Assembly: GCF_016888445.1 (NCBI RefSeq)
Contig: NZ_JAFEKF010000001.1
Location: 620,001 to 684,000 of the forward strand
Direction: 5' to 3'
Origin: Marinomonas ostreistagni
Lineage (GTDB): Bacteria; Pseudomonadota; Gammaproteobacteria; Pseudomonadales; Marinomonadaceae
Length of the DNA: 64,000 nucleotides
Part shown: piece after piece, positions 40,479-49,199 of the stretch
Position numbering within the stretch: the stretch's first letter is position 1
Layout of the letters: each line of letters starts with the position of its first letter
Translations under genes and position numbers: made by a program
The notes under the pieces: model-generated
What the model saw: the letters and a program-made list of their open reading frames with translations, nothing else
The model's database searches: none
What the model was told of the DNA's origin: nothing

Positions 40479-42371
40479 TTGGTGCTTTCAATTGCGTTTG
40501 AATTGTCTATCTGGGTGACCAGTGTGTGTGGCGTTTTGGTGGCGGCGTGGCTCCTTTGGCGCGCACGCCAGCAAGCAGATTTGCGTGCCCTAGCGGGCTT
40601 CGCTGCTATGATGGCGCTGTGGTGTTTTGGCCATTTAGCCTTATTCCATAATCAGCAATCTTTAGGCATGGTATTGCTGTTAGCCAATCCATTAATGCCG
40701 ACTTTTTTCCTGCATTTCGCGCTTTTGTTTGTCAATCAAGGGCCCGCCAAGCGGCCTTGGTTAACGTCGATTGCTAGCCATATTCCTTGGGTGTACGTCA
40801 CCAGTGGTGCCATCGTGATGTACAGTGTTTGGGTGAGTGCAGGGGATACGGTGCCTCTTATAGACGGTCGTCCATTCTTTGTCTTCAACGAGCTTGGCGC
40901 TGTGAATCTTGCTTATACCGTGTTGATCGGCATGCTCGGTCATGGTGTATTGATTTTGGGCTGGCAGCAGCACTCAGGTAATAAGAAGCGCTCAATCTTA
41001 GCCATGTTTGGCGTCGCTGCGTGGGGTCTGTTGCTGGCGACAAGTTTTGTCTTTCCTTCCTTTGGGATCAATGTCTTTCCTTATCCCATGCTGCTGTTGC
41101 CAAGCTATTTGTTACTGTTGGTATATGGCGTGGTGCGTTATCAAATTCTTGATGTGAATCGCTTTGCCAATCGAGCTTTATTAGCACTAGTTATGATGCT
41201 GATAGTGCTGTGTGTGATTGCGGTCTTGGGTGCTGTTTCAGGGCCGATTGGCTTACAGGCGTTAACGAGTGTCCCCATCTGGCAGTTGTGGCTTTATTCG
41301 CTGATCGTCTTGTTGATCGCCGCCGCGGTTTATCCTTGGGTACGCCGATTTAGTGAACGCTTGGTTTTCCCTGGCGCGGTTTTAAATGAGCAAATTCTAG
41401 AAAACTGGAACCGAGAGCTCAATCAAGCGGCCTCTTGGTACGCCCTAAAAACACAAGGGGAGCAGCTGCTAGCACAGCATTTGCGTCAGCCTGTGACTAT
41501 TCGTTTAAATCAAAAAGACTGTCCTGATGGCTTGCACGTGAGCGTTGAAAAAGATGCCAACGGTTGGTTTGCCCAGCCTTTTAACAGTAAAGATATCAGC
41601 CCTGGTATGCGCCTAACCTTAGATGTGTTTGGGTCACTATTCGCCACCCAATGCGCAGCCTTAGAACGTTCTTTAGCGCTGGCTGAGGCGGAGCGCAAAC
41701 GCCTAGATGAACAGCATTTGGTAGAGCTTGGTAGTCTGTCGGCGGCCATGGCCCATGAGCTACGTAACCCGCTAAATATCATATCGATGGCGTCTTACAA
41801 TGCCCCCGCTGATACGCGGCGTCATATCCAAGAGCAGTTGAGCCGGGCCGATCGTCTGGTCAGTGATATGTTGGTCTACTCGGGCAAGCTTACCTTGCAT
41901 TATCAACCTGTTGCCTTAAAGCCATTATTGGGCACTGTACTAAGTTCTCTGAATACAGACCAAGTGCTAATGACCTTGCAGCTGGAGGACGGACTTGAGC
42001 TTAACGCCGATCCTCATCGGTTGCAGCAGGTGTTTATTAATCTGATTGATAATGCCTTGGCCTATGTGCGCAATCAGTCAGACGGCTCTATTTGCATTGA
42101 AGCTCATCAAGAGGACGCTGAGCTTGTGTGTCGTATTCACAATAACGGCCCAGTGCTTGATCCTAGTATTGAACAAGATCAGCTATTTCGTCCCTTTGTC
42201 AGTAAACGACAGGGCGGTAGCGGCCTAGGGTTAGCGATCGTGCGCCGAATTATGGATGCTCATCATGGCCAGATTAGTCATCGCAACGATTTAGGTTGGC
42301 CAGTGACCTTTGAATGTCGTTTGCCTCTTACCTCACAAGCATTTTCAGGAGAAACACCGGATGTCGGATAG
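40479..42371 (+). CDS. Multi-pass membrane sensor histidine kinase, divergent from cyd
   Basis: A 630-residue kinase. The N-terminal ~300 residues hold about eight to nine membrane helices (7TM-like sensor), followed by a GAF-like linker. The HisKA domain has the phospho-His in SAAMAHELRNPLNIISM (about residue 425). ATPase boxes are VFINLIDNALAYV and GGSGLGLAIVRRIM. The start is TTG 40479 or GTG 40482, both behind GAGG. Its layout resembles PrsK-type kinases but no PEP-CTERM genes are present. It overlaps the regulator gene by 11 nt. The buried sensor suggests a membrane or respiratory signal such as quinone state (inference). Confidence 0.9.
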   Translation: MVLSIAFELSIWVTSVCGVLVAAWLLWRARQQADLRALAGFAAMMALWCFGHLALFHNQQSLGMVLLLANPLMPTFFLHFALLFVNQGPAKRPWLTSIASHIPWVYVTSGAIVMYSVWVSAGDTVPLIDGRPFFVFNELGAVNLAYTVLIGMLGHGVLILGWQQHSGNKKRSILAMFGVAAWGLLLATSFVFPSFGINVFPYPMLLLPSYLLLLVYGVVRYQILDVNRFANRALLALVMMLIVLCVIAVLGAVSGPIGLQALTSVPIWQLWLYSLIVLLIAAAVYPWVRRFSERLVFPGAVLNEQILENWNRELNQAASWYALKTQGEQLLAQHLRQPVTIRLNQKDCPDGLHVSVEKDANGWFAQPFNSKDISPGMRLTLDVFGSLFATQCAALERSLALAEAERKRLDEQHLVELGSLSAAMAHELRNPLNIISMASYNAPADTRRHIQEQLSRADRLVSDMLVYSGKLTLHYQPVALKPLLGTVLSSLNTDQVLMTLQLEDGLELNADPHRLQQVFINLIDNALAYVRNQSDGSICIEAHQEDAELVCRIHNNGPVLDPSIEQDQLFRPFVSKRQGGSGLGLAIVRRIMDAHHGQISHRNDLGWPVTFECRLPLTSQAFSGETPDVG

Positions 42372-43770
42372 TGGTTATATTTTATTAGTTGACGATGAGC
42401 CGGCTTTTCGTGAATTGGCTGGTGGCTGGCTGGTTCAGCAGGGTTTCAAAGTCAAAACAGTGGGATCGGTAGACGAAGCCTTAGAAGCCAAAAAAAGCCA
42501 AGGGTTACCAGATTTGGTGCTGCTTGATTTATCGCTGCCGCCGTATTTTGATCCGCAGAAAACCCTGTTGGCCATGCCACAGTTTGAAGGTTGCCCAGTG
42601 ATCATTATTACTGGCCACGCTGAGCGTGAGCTGTCCCTGCAAGCCATTGCCCAAGGGGCGTGGGATTTTATCGCTAAGCCAGTGGACCCAGACATGCTGG
42701 CGGTAGTGGTGCGTCGAGCATTGGCGAAAACGCATTTGGAGCGTGAAGTGGCGCGCTTACAAGGCAGTGCAACAAAAGCAGGTGCCGACACCTATATCGG
42801 CATTTCTGACAGTACTCAGCGCATTCGAGCATTGATCGAGCGTATCGCGCCGACGGATGTGCGTGTGTTGGTGACAGGGCCTTCTGGTACCGGCAAAGAA
42901 GTGATTTCTCGAGCCATCCACGATCTCAGTGCTCGTGCGAAAGGGCCGTTTATCTCGGTGCATTGTGGTGCCATTCCCGCAGAATTATTAGAGAGCGAAT
43001 TATTTGGCCATGTTAAAGGGGCGTTTACAGGCGCAGATAAAGATAAGCAGGGCTTACTGAAGCTTGCTGATGGCGGTACTTTGTTTCTCGATGAAATCGG
43101 TGAAATGCCGGTGCCGATGCAAGTCAAGCTGCTGCGTGTGCTGCAAGAGGGCAGTTATTACCCAGTCGGTGGACGCAGCTTAGAGCAAATTGATGTGCGT
43201 ATTGTATCGGCGACCAATGCAGATCTGGCTGAGCGTGTTGAGCAGGGCTCGTTTCGTGAGGATTTATACTATCGCATCAAGGGCGTTAGCATCGAAACGC
43301 AGGCCTTGGACACGCGACCAGAGGACATTCCGACCTTATTGCAAAGTTTTTTGAGTGCGCTTGAGGTCAAGCAGGGCAAGCGCTTTTATCTTGCCAATGA
43401 TGCCTTACAGTGGTTTCGACAGCGCCTATGGCCAGGTAATGTACGTGAGCTGAAAAACACTTTAGAAAGCGTCGCTGCCATCAGCATGGGCGGCCAGATT
43501 ACCTTGGCTGATATTCAGCTGCTAAATTACGCTATTAAACCTGAGCGCCCAGCAACTTTCGCCACTGATAACTTAGCCAGCCCAACAGCGATGTCTGTCA
43601 CTTTGGAACGTACTCTGGATGAACAGGTTCAGGCACTGGAAATCTCATTAATTCAGGCTGCGCTAAGCAAAACCGAGCAAAATAAAACCCAAGCAGCGAA
43701 ACTACTTGGGTTATCACGTCAGGGCTTGATTAAGAAGATTGAGCGCTATCAAATTGAGCCAACCGAATAG
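42361..43770 (+). CDS. NtrC-family sigma-54-dependent response regulator
   Basis: A 469-residue regulator: receiver (LVDDEPAF, phospho-Asp in LVLLDLSLPPYFDP, Lys in FIAKPVDPDM), AAA+ domain with Walker A GPSGTGKEV, the sigma-54 contact loop GAFTGADK and Walker B GTLFLDEIGEM, and a Fis-type helix-turn-helix (NKTQAAKLLGLSRQGLIKKIERY). ATG 42361 has AGGAGA upstream and lies inside the kinase gene. The paired dyads and a -24/-12 promoter in the adjacent divergent region make the cyd operon its probable target. Confidence 0.93.
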   Translation: MSDSGYILLVDDEPAFRELAGGWLVQQGFKVKTVGSVDEALEAKKSQGLPDLVLLDLSLPPYFDPQKTLLAMPQFEGCPVIIITGHAERELSLQAIAQGAWDFIAKPVDPDMLAVVVRRALAKTHLEREVARLQGSATKAGADTYIGISDSTQRIRALIERIAPTDVRVLVTGPSGTGKEVISRAIHDLSARAKGPFISVHCGAIPAELLESELFGHVKGAFTGADKDKQGLLKLADGGTLFLDEIGEMPVPMQVKLLRVLQEGSYYPVGGRSLEQIDVRIVSATNADLAERVEQGSFREDLYYRIKGVSIETQALDTRPEDIPTLLQSFLSALEVKQGKRFYLANDALQWFRQRLWPGNVRELKNTLESVAAISMGGQITLADIQLLNYAIKPERPATFATDNLASPTAMSVTLERTLDEQVQALEISLIQAALSKTEQNKTQAAKLLGLSRQGLIKKIERYQIEPTE

Positions 43771-43828
43771 CAGCGGCAGAGATAGAGGATGCTAATGATT
43801 ATATCGAATCATTACGCTTACAGCCTGA

Positions 43829-44740
43829 CTAAACATTAGTTAAACGGTGCCCAAATTGTGATTCAGCGATGGCGTCGTGACCGTGCAGGCTTTCGTAATG
43901 CGCAACGCGTAAATACCCCTGATAACCGGACTGAGTAAGTGCCAACATAAGGCGTCTAGTTGCATCTTCTACAAACATTGGGTTCTGGCCATTGTTGATA
44001 GCAAATTGCTGCTCGTCTTGGCGTTTTACAAATGTTTGAACTGGCGTACCTAGAGCGTCTTCAGCAAGATCGATTAAGGTCTCGATAGGGAGTGACGCGT
44101 CTTGAGCAAGTTTGACATTAATCGTCGCTTCACTCCGTTGGCTGTGAGGAATCGCTAAAGTACCGTAGCTGTTCAGCCAGTCAGCAACAGATGCTGTGTC
44201 GATAGGCTCTTGCACTTCGCCAAATGCTTGCAAAAAAGCGTCCTTAAGGGCTGAACGTGATAACGCTGCCGAAGCAGGGCAACTAGAAGAATACGTCACG
44301 GTAAATTGCAATTCGAGCGCTACGCTTGAGTCTTTTTGGTAATGTGCTGTCAATTTGATCGGGTAGCGGTTCCAGCCAAATTGCTGGCTGTGAAGAGCAG
44401 AGCGTTGGCGTAATAATTCAAACTCAAGTTCAATATTTAACTCTGTAGAGCAGACTTCTTGTTGCTGTTTTAGAGCGGAATGTGCGCAATCCGTCAGCGC
44501 CTGAGTATTTAAAATGTTTTGGCTCAAAGCTTTTAAGGACTGATACATTCTCGACATATGCAGCCCTTTTTGCGCATTTTGTACATTCGCTGTAATTCGC
44601 GCTGTGGCGGGAGCTTGTACTATCTGCCGGTCGATCTCCAGCTGAAGAGGTAGTGATATCTTAGCCATGCCTACTTGATCGATGGCAAGGTCGTCTGCCA
44701 GTGCGCTAGCGACATCTGGTAATTCTAAAGAGGCGTTCAT
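43829..44740 (-). CDS. folE2: GTP cyclohydrolase IB (FolE2)
   Basis: A 303-residue FolE2 (COG1469) protein: DVASALADDLAIDQVGMAKISLPLQLE, the GLHMSRMYQSLKAL block, EFELLRQRSALHSQQFGWNRYPI and TYSSSCPASAALSR, whose Cys is the metal/active-site Cys of this family. It makes dihydroneopterin triphosphate from GTP, as FolE does, but accepts metals other than zinc, so it replaces FolE in zinc shortage. A near-perfect Zur-type box lies 26 nt upstream of ATG 44740. It is monocistronic. Confidence 0.92.
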   Translation of the reverse strand: MNASLELPDVASALADDLAIDQVGMAKISLPLQLEIDRQIVQAPATARITANVQNAQKGLHMSRMYQSLKALSQNILNTQALTDCAHSALKQQQEVCSTELNIELEFELLRQRSALHSQQFGWNRYPIKLTAHYQKDSSVALELQFTVTYSSSCPASAALSRSALKDAFLQAFGEVQEPIDTASVADWLNSYGTLAIPHSQRSEATINVKLAQDASLPIETLIDLAEDALGTPVQTFVKRQDEQQFAINNGQNPMFVEDATRRLMLALTQSGYQGYLRVAHYESLHGHDAIAESQFGHRLTNV

Positions 44741-44765
44741 AAAAGTAGCAGTTGCAATGATTGAT

Positions 44766-44784
44766 AATGTTATAACATAACATT
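44766..44784. promoter_or_regulatory. Zur-type operator upstream of folE2
   Basis: AATGTTATAACATAACATT is a perfect 8-3-8 inverted repeat ending 26 nt before the folE2 start. Its core TGTTATAACATAACA differs by a single base from the rpmE2 box at 35163-35177. Confidence 0.87.
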
Positions 44785-44853
44785 AAGGTGTTCGAGAACG
44801 CCATTCCTAAAGAATGAATAAATATCATAAAGACATGATACATAGTCATGCCT

Positions 44854-45747
44854 CTAGCCGTTGACGCGCTTTACGCCGTAGTTGCCGCTGTGGTTGGCCA
44901 AGATGTTATGTAGCTCTTCAATGACCAAACCGCGTGGGCAAGCTTTGCGTTCGATGATACCAATTTGTCGTGTGAGCTGAGGTTCACCAAAGGGAATACG
45001 TTGTAATCCGATTGAATCTGCCTGCATAAGGGCTACATGTGGCACTACGGAAATACCCAAGCCGTGGTGTACACAGGTTAAAATCGTACCGATCATATCG
45101 ATCTCAGCGACATCTTGAGTGGTGACGCCCATACGTGAAATCTCAGTATCGATTAAGTTCGCCAGCGGAACGGCGCTACGAAACCGAATGAATGGGAGAG
45201 TGTTTAACATCTCTTTTGCTGAGAGGATCGGCGTGCCTGGGGCAGCGACGATCCATAATGGTTCATTTAAAAAGGGACTCCAGCGCAAAGTTGATGGTAT
45301 GCCAACGTGTTCGGCGACGATCGCAGCATCTAGATGTCCAGACTCTACATCTGAAACTAAATTTGCGGATAAGCCGATACGTAAATTGGTTTTCAGAAAT
45401 GGATATTTGTCACGCATTTCGACCAGCGCCGCGGGTAGCAAATTAACGGCACTTGACCGCACGGAGCCAATCACCAAAGTCCCAGCTATGCGATCGCCCC
45501 GCAATGATGACTTAGTGTCTTCTTCAAGCCGCAGCATCTCGTTAGCCATCTCCAAGACTTGCAAGCCTTGTGGTGTTAACGTGGGAGGCCGAGTGGAGCG
45601 ATCAAAAAGCTCGATCGACAGCTCTTGCTCGAGGGCTGCAATCTGCTGTCCGACTGCGGCAGGCGTTAAATTTACGTGAGTAGCGGCTTTGGCGAAAGTG
45701 CCATATTTCTTTACCGCTGCGAGCGATTTCAGTTGCCGTGTATCCAT
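44854..45747 (-). CDS. LysR-family regulator divergent from the carboxylate operon
   Basis: A 297-residue LysR protein with helix-turn-helix MDTRQLKSLAAVKKYGTFAKAATHVNLTPAAVGQQIAALEQEL and an effector domain (LVIGSVRSSAVNLLPAALVEMRDKYPFL, HHGLGISVVPHVAL). It shares a 160-bp divergent region with the hydroxyacid dehydrogenase gene that leads a long catabolic/transport array, so it is the likely regulator of that array. The effector is presumably the imported acid or an intermediate. Confidence 0.88.
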   Translation of the reverse strand: MDTRQLKSLAAVKKYGTFAKAATHVNLTPAAVGQQIAALEQELSIELFDRSTRPPTLTPQGLQVLEMANEMLRLEEDTKSSLRGDRIAGTLVIGSVRSSAVNLLPAALVEMRDKYPFLKTNLRIGLSANLVSDVESGHLDAAIVAEHVGIPSTLRWSPFLNEPLWIVAAPGTPILSAKEMLNTLPFIRFRSAVPLANLIDTEISRMGVTTQDVAEIDMIGTILTCVHHGLGISVVPHVALMQADSIGLQRIPFGEPQLTRQIGIIERKACPRGLVIEELHNILANHSGNYGVKRVNG

Positions 45748-45907
45748 AGATAAAGAAAACCTTTATGTAAGGTAAAAAATATTTCGCTATCATAAATAAA
45801 ATCTATTTTTTAGTCTAATTCTTATCAGGACAGCTTGGATTGCTGCCATGTGATCTTGATTTGGTTGCCGCCAAGGCTTTGATCTCAATTTAAATGATAA
45901 GAACAAT

Positions 45908-46921
45908 ATGACTACTAAAACGATTCTTGTAACTGGGCCGGAGCTTGCTCCTAGTGCCAGTCAATATCTAGCTAATCATGGCTACACCACGGTGCATACG
46001 CCGCCTTATGCTGATAGTGATGTCATCGCTAAGCTTTTGCGTGAAACGCAAGCGGTGGGTGTCATTTCTCGAATGGGCCGCCTCGATGCGGCGACCATGG
46101 ATGCAGGCCTTCCTCATCTAAAAGTCATTGCCAAACATGGTGTGGGCGTTGACAACATCGATACAGCCGCCGCGGCTGAGCGCAATATTCCTGTTGTTGT
46201 CGCGACAGGTGCTAACGCTGTATCGGTGGCTGAACACACCATTTCTCTTCTTTTAAGCACTGTAAAGCGCGTTGTTCCCCTTGATAAAAGCCTCCATGAG
46301 GGACGCTGGGAGAAGCCAGGCTTTTCTGGCGTAGAGTTGGCGGGCAAATCGATGGGGCTATTTGGTATGGGGGCTATCGCACAAGCCACCGCCAAGATGG
46401 CAGCGGGTTTTGCTGTCAAACTTTATGGCTTTGATCCTTATGCACCGGATGCGGTATTTGAAGAGTACGGTGTCACCCGTTGTAACACCATTGATGAGTT
46501 AATGCTGAACAGTAAGATTTTAAGTCTGCATTGTCCTCTTACGGATCAAACTCGCGCCATTATCAATGCTGAAAACATTGCCAAGATGCCAGTCGGAAGT
46601 TACATCGTGAACACTGCCCGTGGTGGCCTTATTGATGAAGAGGCTCTGGTAGCGGCGATTCAATCTGGGCATTTAGCTGGCGCTGGACTGGACACCTTTG
46701 CGATTGAGCCGCCAAGCGCTGATCACCCGTTCTTAAAAGAAGACGCAATTGTGGTGACGCCTCATATTGGTGGCGTCACGACTGAGGGCAGTACTCGTGT
46801 CAGCGAAGACGCCGCCCTAGGTGTGGTTCGTATTGTCGAAGGCCAAGCGTTACCAGCACATCGCATTATTAATCGTAATTTATTAGCAGATATGGCACCG
46901 TTTGTGTCGCAAGGAGAATAA
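45908..46921 (+). CDS. D-2-hydroxyacid dehydrogenase (NAD-dependent)
   Basis: A 337-residue D-isomer-specific 2-hydroxyacid dehydrogenase. The substrate domain has KHGVGVDNIDTAAA, the NAD fold has the glycine motif in GLFGMGAIAQATAK (about residue 152), and the catalytic Arg, Glu and His are in NTARGGLIDEEAL, TFAIEPPS and VTPHIGGVTTE. It interconverts a 2-hydroxy and a 2-oxo acid. It starts the plus-strand array and ends 2 nt before the RraA-like aldolase gene, so the dehydrogenase product is probably the aldolase substrate. Confidence 0.9.
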   Translation: MTTKTILVTGPELAPSASQYLANHGYTTVHTPPYADSDVIAKLLRETQAVGVISRMGRLDAATMDAGLPHLKVIAKHGVGVDNIDTAAAAERNIPVVVATGANAVSVAEHTISLLLSTVKRVVPLDKSLHEGRWEKPGFSGVELAGKSMGLFGMGAIAQATAKMAAGFAVKLYGFDPYAPDAVFEEYGVTRCNTIDELMLNSKILSLHCPLTDQTRAIINAENIAKMPVGSYIVNTARGGLIDEEALVAAIQSGHLAGAGLDTFAIEPPSADHPFLKEDAIVVTPHIGGVTTEGSTRVSEDAALGVVRIVEGQALPAHRIINRNLLADMAPFVSQGE

Positions 46922-46923
46922 CA

Positions 46924-47601
46924 ATGAGTTTAGGTTTTCAGATTTTAGAGCGTAAACGTGTCGCTTCTGACGAATTAATTGAAGCGTTTACGGGCTTACC
47001 TGTGGCCAATGTATCGGACTCTATGAATCGCGTATTTGCTGCTGGCCCAAGCTTGCGCCCAATGCATGCATCGGGCGCCATGATTGGTCGTGCGTTAACT
47101 GTTAAATCGCGCCCAGGTGATAATCTGATGTTGCACAAAGCGATTGATATGGCGCAACCAGGTGATGTCATTGTCGTGGATGCAGGCGGTGATTTGAGCA
47201 ATGCACTGATGGGCGAGCTGATGTTGGCGCATGCTATTAACCGTGGTGTGACCGGCTTTGTTTTAAATGGCGCCATCCGTGATTTGGATGCTTTTGTTGA
47301 AACCAACCTGCCAACGTTTGCTGCGGGCGTCACGCACCGTGGTCCTTACAAAGATGGTCCAGGTGAAATCAATGTGCCCGTAAGCATTGATGGCATGATC
47401 ATTGAACCAGGTGACATTGTTATTGGTGATTGTGATGGCGTTCTGGCAGTGCCGTTAGACCATGCTCAAGCAGTCTTAAAAAGTACTTTGGAAAAACAAG
47501 ACAAAGAAGTGACGCAGATGGCGGCTATTAAAGCTGGCACCAACGACCGTAGTTGGGTGGATGCGGCACTTAAAGCAAAAGGTTGTAAATTCCCAGAGTG
47601 A
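46924..47601 (+). CDS. RraA-like 4-hydroxy-4-methyl-2-oxoglutarate-type aldolase
   Basis: A 225-residue RraA-fold protein. Conserved family sequence includes SDSMNRVFAAGPSLRPM, AQPGDVIVVDAGGDLSNALMGELM and GFVLNGAIRDLDAF with the Arg-Asp pair used by HMG/CHA aldolases, which cleave branched 2-oxo-dicarboxylates to pyruvate plus a second acid. Since it directly follows a 2-hydroxyacid dehydrogenase in a catabolic array, aldolase (not RNase E inhibition) is the likelier role. It is longer than RraA itself (~160 aa). Confidence 0.85.
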   Translation: MSLGFQILERKRVASDELIEAFTGLPVANVSDSMNRVFAAGPSLRPMHASGAMIGRALTVKSRPGDNLMLHKAIDMAQPGDVIVVDAGGDLSNALMGELMLAHAINRGVTGFVLNGAIRDLDAFVETNLPTFAAGVTHRGPYKDGPGEINVPVSIDGMIIEPGDIVIGDCDGVLAVPLDHAQAVLKSTLEKQDKEVTQMAAIKAGTNDRSWVDAALKAKGCKFPE

Positions 47602-47622
47602 TTCAGTAGGGAGTTTTGCTCG

Positions 47623-47651
47623 GCGGTGCGTACGCACCGCGGGGCTTTTTT
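47623..47651 (+). terminator. Intra-array hairpin after the aldolase gene
   Basis: GCGGTGCG / CGCACCGC (8 bp, 2-nt loop) followed by GGGGC and TTTTTT, 22 nt after the stop. It probably attenuates rather than fully ends transcription into the TTT transporter genes, which follow on the same strand. Confidence 0.65.
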
Positions 47652-47721
47652 AGGTTCACCCTAGAGCTAAATGCTCAAATACCAGCGGCATGTGCCGCAA
47701 TCAAATCTCAGGAGAAGACGC

Positions 47722-48675
47722 ATGTTCAATTATAAAAAGAAAGCTGCGCTTATGAGTGCCTTGTTACTGACATCCGGTGCTGCGTTAGCTGATTACCCAG
47801 AAAAACCGATTACACTTATTGTGGGGTTTTCAGCGGGTGGTGGCACCGATGTGATGGCGCGCAATGTGGCCCCATTTATTGAGAAGTACTTAGGCGATGG
47901 TGCCAGCATTGTGGTCAAAAATATGCCCGGTGCGAGTGGACAAATAGGGATTACTGAAGTTGCTCACTCTGATCCAGATGGTTATACGCTAGGTACCTAC
48001 AACCTGCCTGGCATGATGGCACGTACCTTAGATCGTGATGCAAAATATGATGCCGAAAGCTTTACTTACCTAGCCAATGTCGTCAGTGACCCCAATGTTA
48101 TTGTAACTTCAAAGCGTTCAGGGATTACCACAGCACAACAGTTCATTGAACAGGCTCAAGAAGCACCACGCTCGATTACGGTTGGTATGTCTAGCCTTGG
48201 CGGGGATGATCACTTAGGCTTAACCAAGTTCCAAAACATTACTGATACCGAATACACCATTATTCCTTTCAAAGGTTCTTCAGCAGCCCGCACAGCCATT
48301 TTGGGTGGTCATGTTTCAGCGGGCGTTCTTAATATCTCTGAAGTGGCAGCGTTTAAAGACGAATTAAATGTCATTGGTGTCGCTAAGGCGGAGCGCTCTG
48401 AATATGCGCCGAATGTGCCAACTTTTGCGGAGCAGGGCGTTGATTTTACCAATGGCGCATTGCGCGGTTTTGTCGCGCCCGCAGGCTTGCCAGAAGACAT
48501 TCAAGCCAAATTATTAGACGCCTTTGATAAAGCCACTAAAGACCCAGAGCTACTGGCCAAAATGAAAGCAACAGCCAATCCTGTTGAGGTGACGTTAGGC
48601 GAAGATTTTGAGCAGCTTAATAATGAGTTGCATGATTTGGCTAACCAAGTGTGGCAAACCACGCCTTGGAAATAG
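47722..48675 (+). CDS. Tripartite tricarboxylate transporter (TTT) binding protein, TctC family
   Basis: A 317-residue periplasmic Bug/TctC-type binding protein. ATG 47722, with AGGAG 8 nt upstream, gives a clear signal peptide ending at ALA-DYPEKPI. The family motif YPEKPITLIVGFSAGGGTDVMAR and the carboxylate-binding loop MPGASGQIGITEVAHSDPDGYT follow, then FVAPAGLPEDIQAKLLDAF near the end. It captures a carboxylic acid for the TctA/TctB membrane unit encoded next. Confidence 0.92.
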   Translation: MFNYKKKAALMSALLLTSGAALADYPEKPITLIVGFSAGGGTDVMARNVAPFIEKYLGDGASIVVKNMPGASGQIGITEVAHSDPDGYTLGTYNLPGMMARTLDRDAKYDAESFTYLANVVSDPNVIVTSKRSGITTAQQFIEQAQEAPRSITVGMSSLGGDDHLGLTKFQNITDTEYTIIPFKGSSAARTAILGGHVSAGVLNISEVAAFKDELNVIGVAKAERSEYAPNVPTFAEQGVDFTNGALRGFVAPAGLPEDIQAKLLDAFDKATKDPELLAKMKATANPVEVTLGEDFEQLNNELHDLANQVWQTTPWK

Positions 48676-48734
48676 CCCTTCGGGTGTGGGCCATTGGCCC
48701 ACACGCTTTTTTACCGAAACAATAAAGGCTTGTG

Positions 48735-49187
48735 ATGAATAATAAAAAATCAAACCTATTATTGCAGCCCATGACACTGATCGCGGCAACTTTGTTTGTC
48801 GGGTCGGCAGCGTTTTTAAGCTCGGCCATGGCGTTGAGCGGCAATGCTAAGCTTCTACCCGTGGCTATGCTAGTCGCTATGATGGTGTTATCCGTCATCT
48901 TACTGCTGTCTCATATCAAAAAAGCTTCCGTTCAAACCCCTACTGCAGCGGTGAAAGCCCCTATGCGTGTGATCGGTGCATTACTGGCAGTGGTGTTGTT
49001 TGTCGTAGGCGTCGATTTATTTGGCTTCTATCTGGCGGCGGCACTGTTTGTACCGGTCTGTGCCTATCTGTTTGGTTGTCACAGCATCAAAGCATTGCTG
49101 ATTTCTGATGTGATCGTGGTGGCGGCGATTTACTTGATCTTTGGCGTTGCGATGTCGAAAGAGTTTCCTGTTGGTTGGATTTGGTGA
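48735..49187 (+). CDS. TTT transporter small membrane subunit, TctB family
   Basis: A 150-residue protein with four predicted helices (about 16-32, 42-58, 78-100 and 120-140), the size and layout of TctB. ATG 48735 is preferred over GTG one codon earlier; AAAGG is 7 nt upstream. The C terminus GVAMSKEFPVGWIW resembles TctB ends (F-x-x-x-LPxG-type). It lies between the binding protein and the large subunit, the usual order. Confidence 0.88.
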   Translation: MNNKKSNLLLQPMTLIAATLFVGSAAFLSSAMALSGNAKLLPVAMLVAMMVLSVILLLSHIKKASVQTPTAAVKAPMRVIGALLAVVLFVVGVDLFGFYLAAALFVPVCAYLFGCHSIKALLISDVIVVAAIYLIFGVAMSKEFPVGWIW

Positions 49188-49199
49188 GAGTGATTAATT

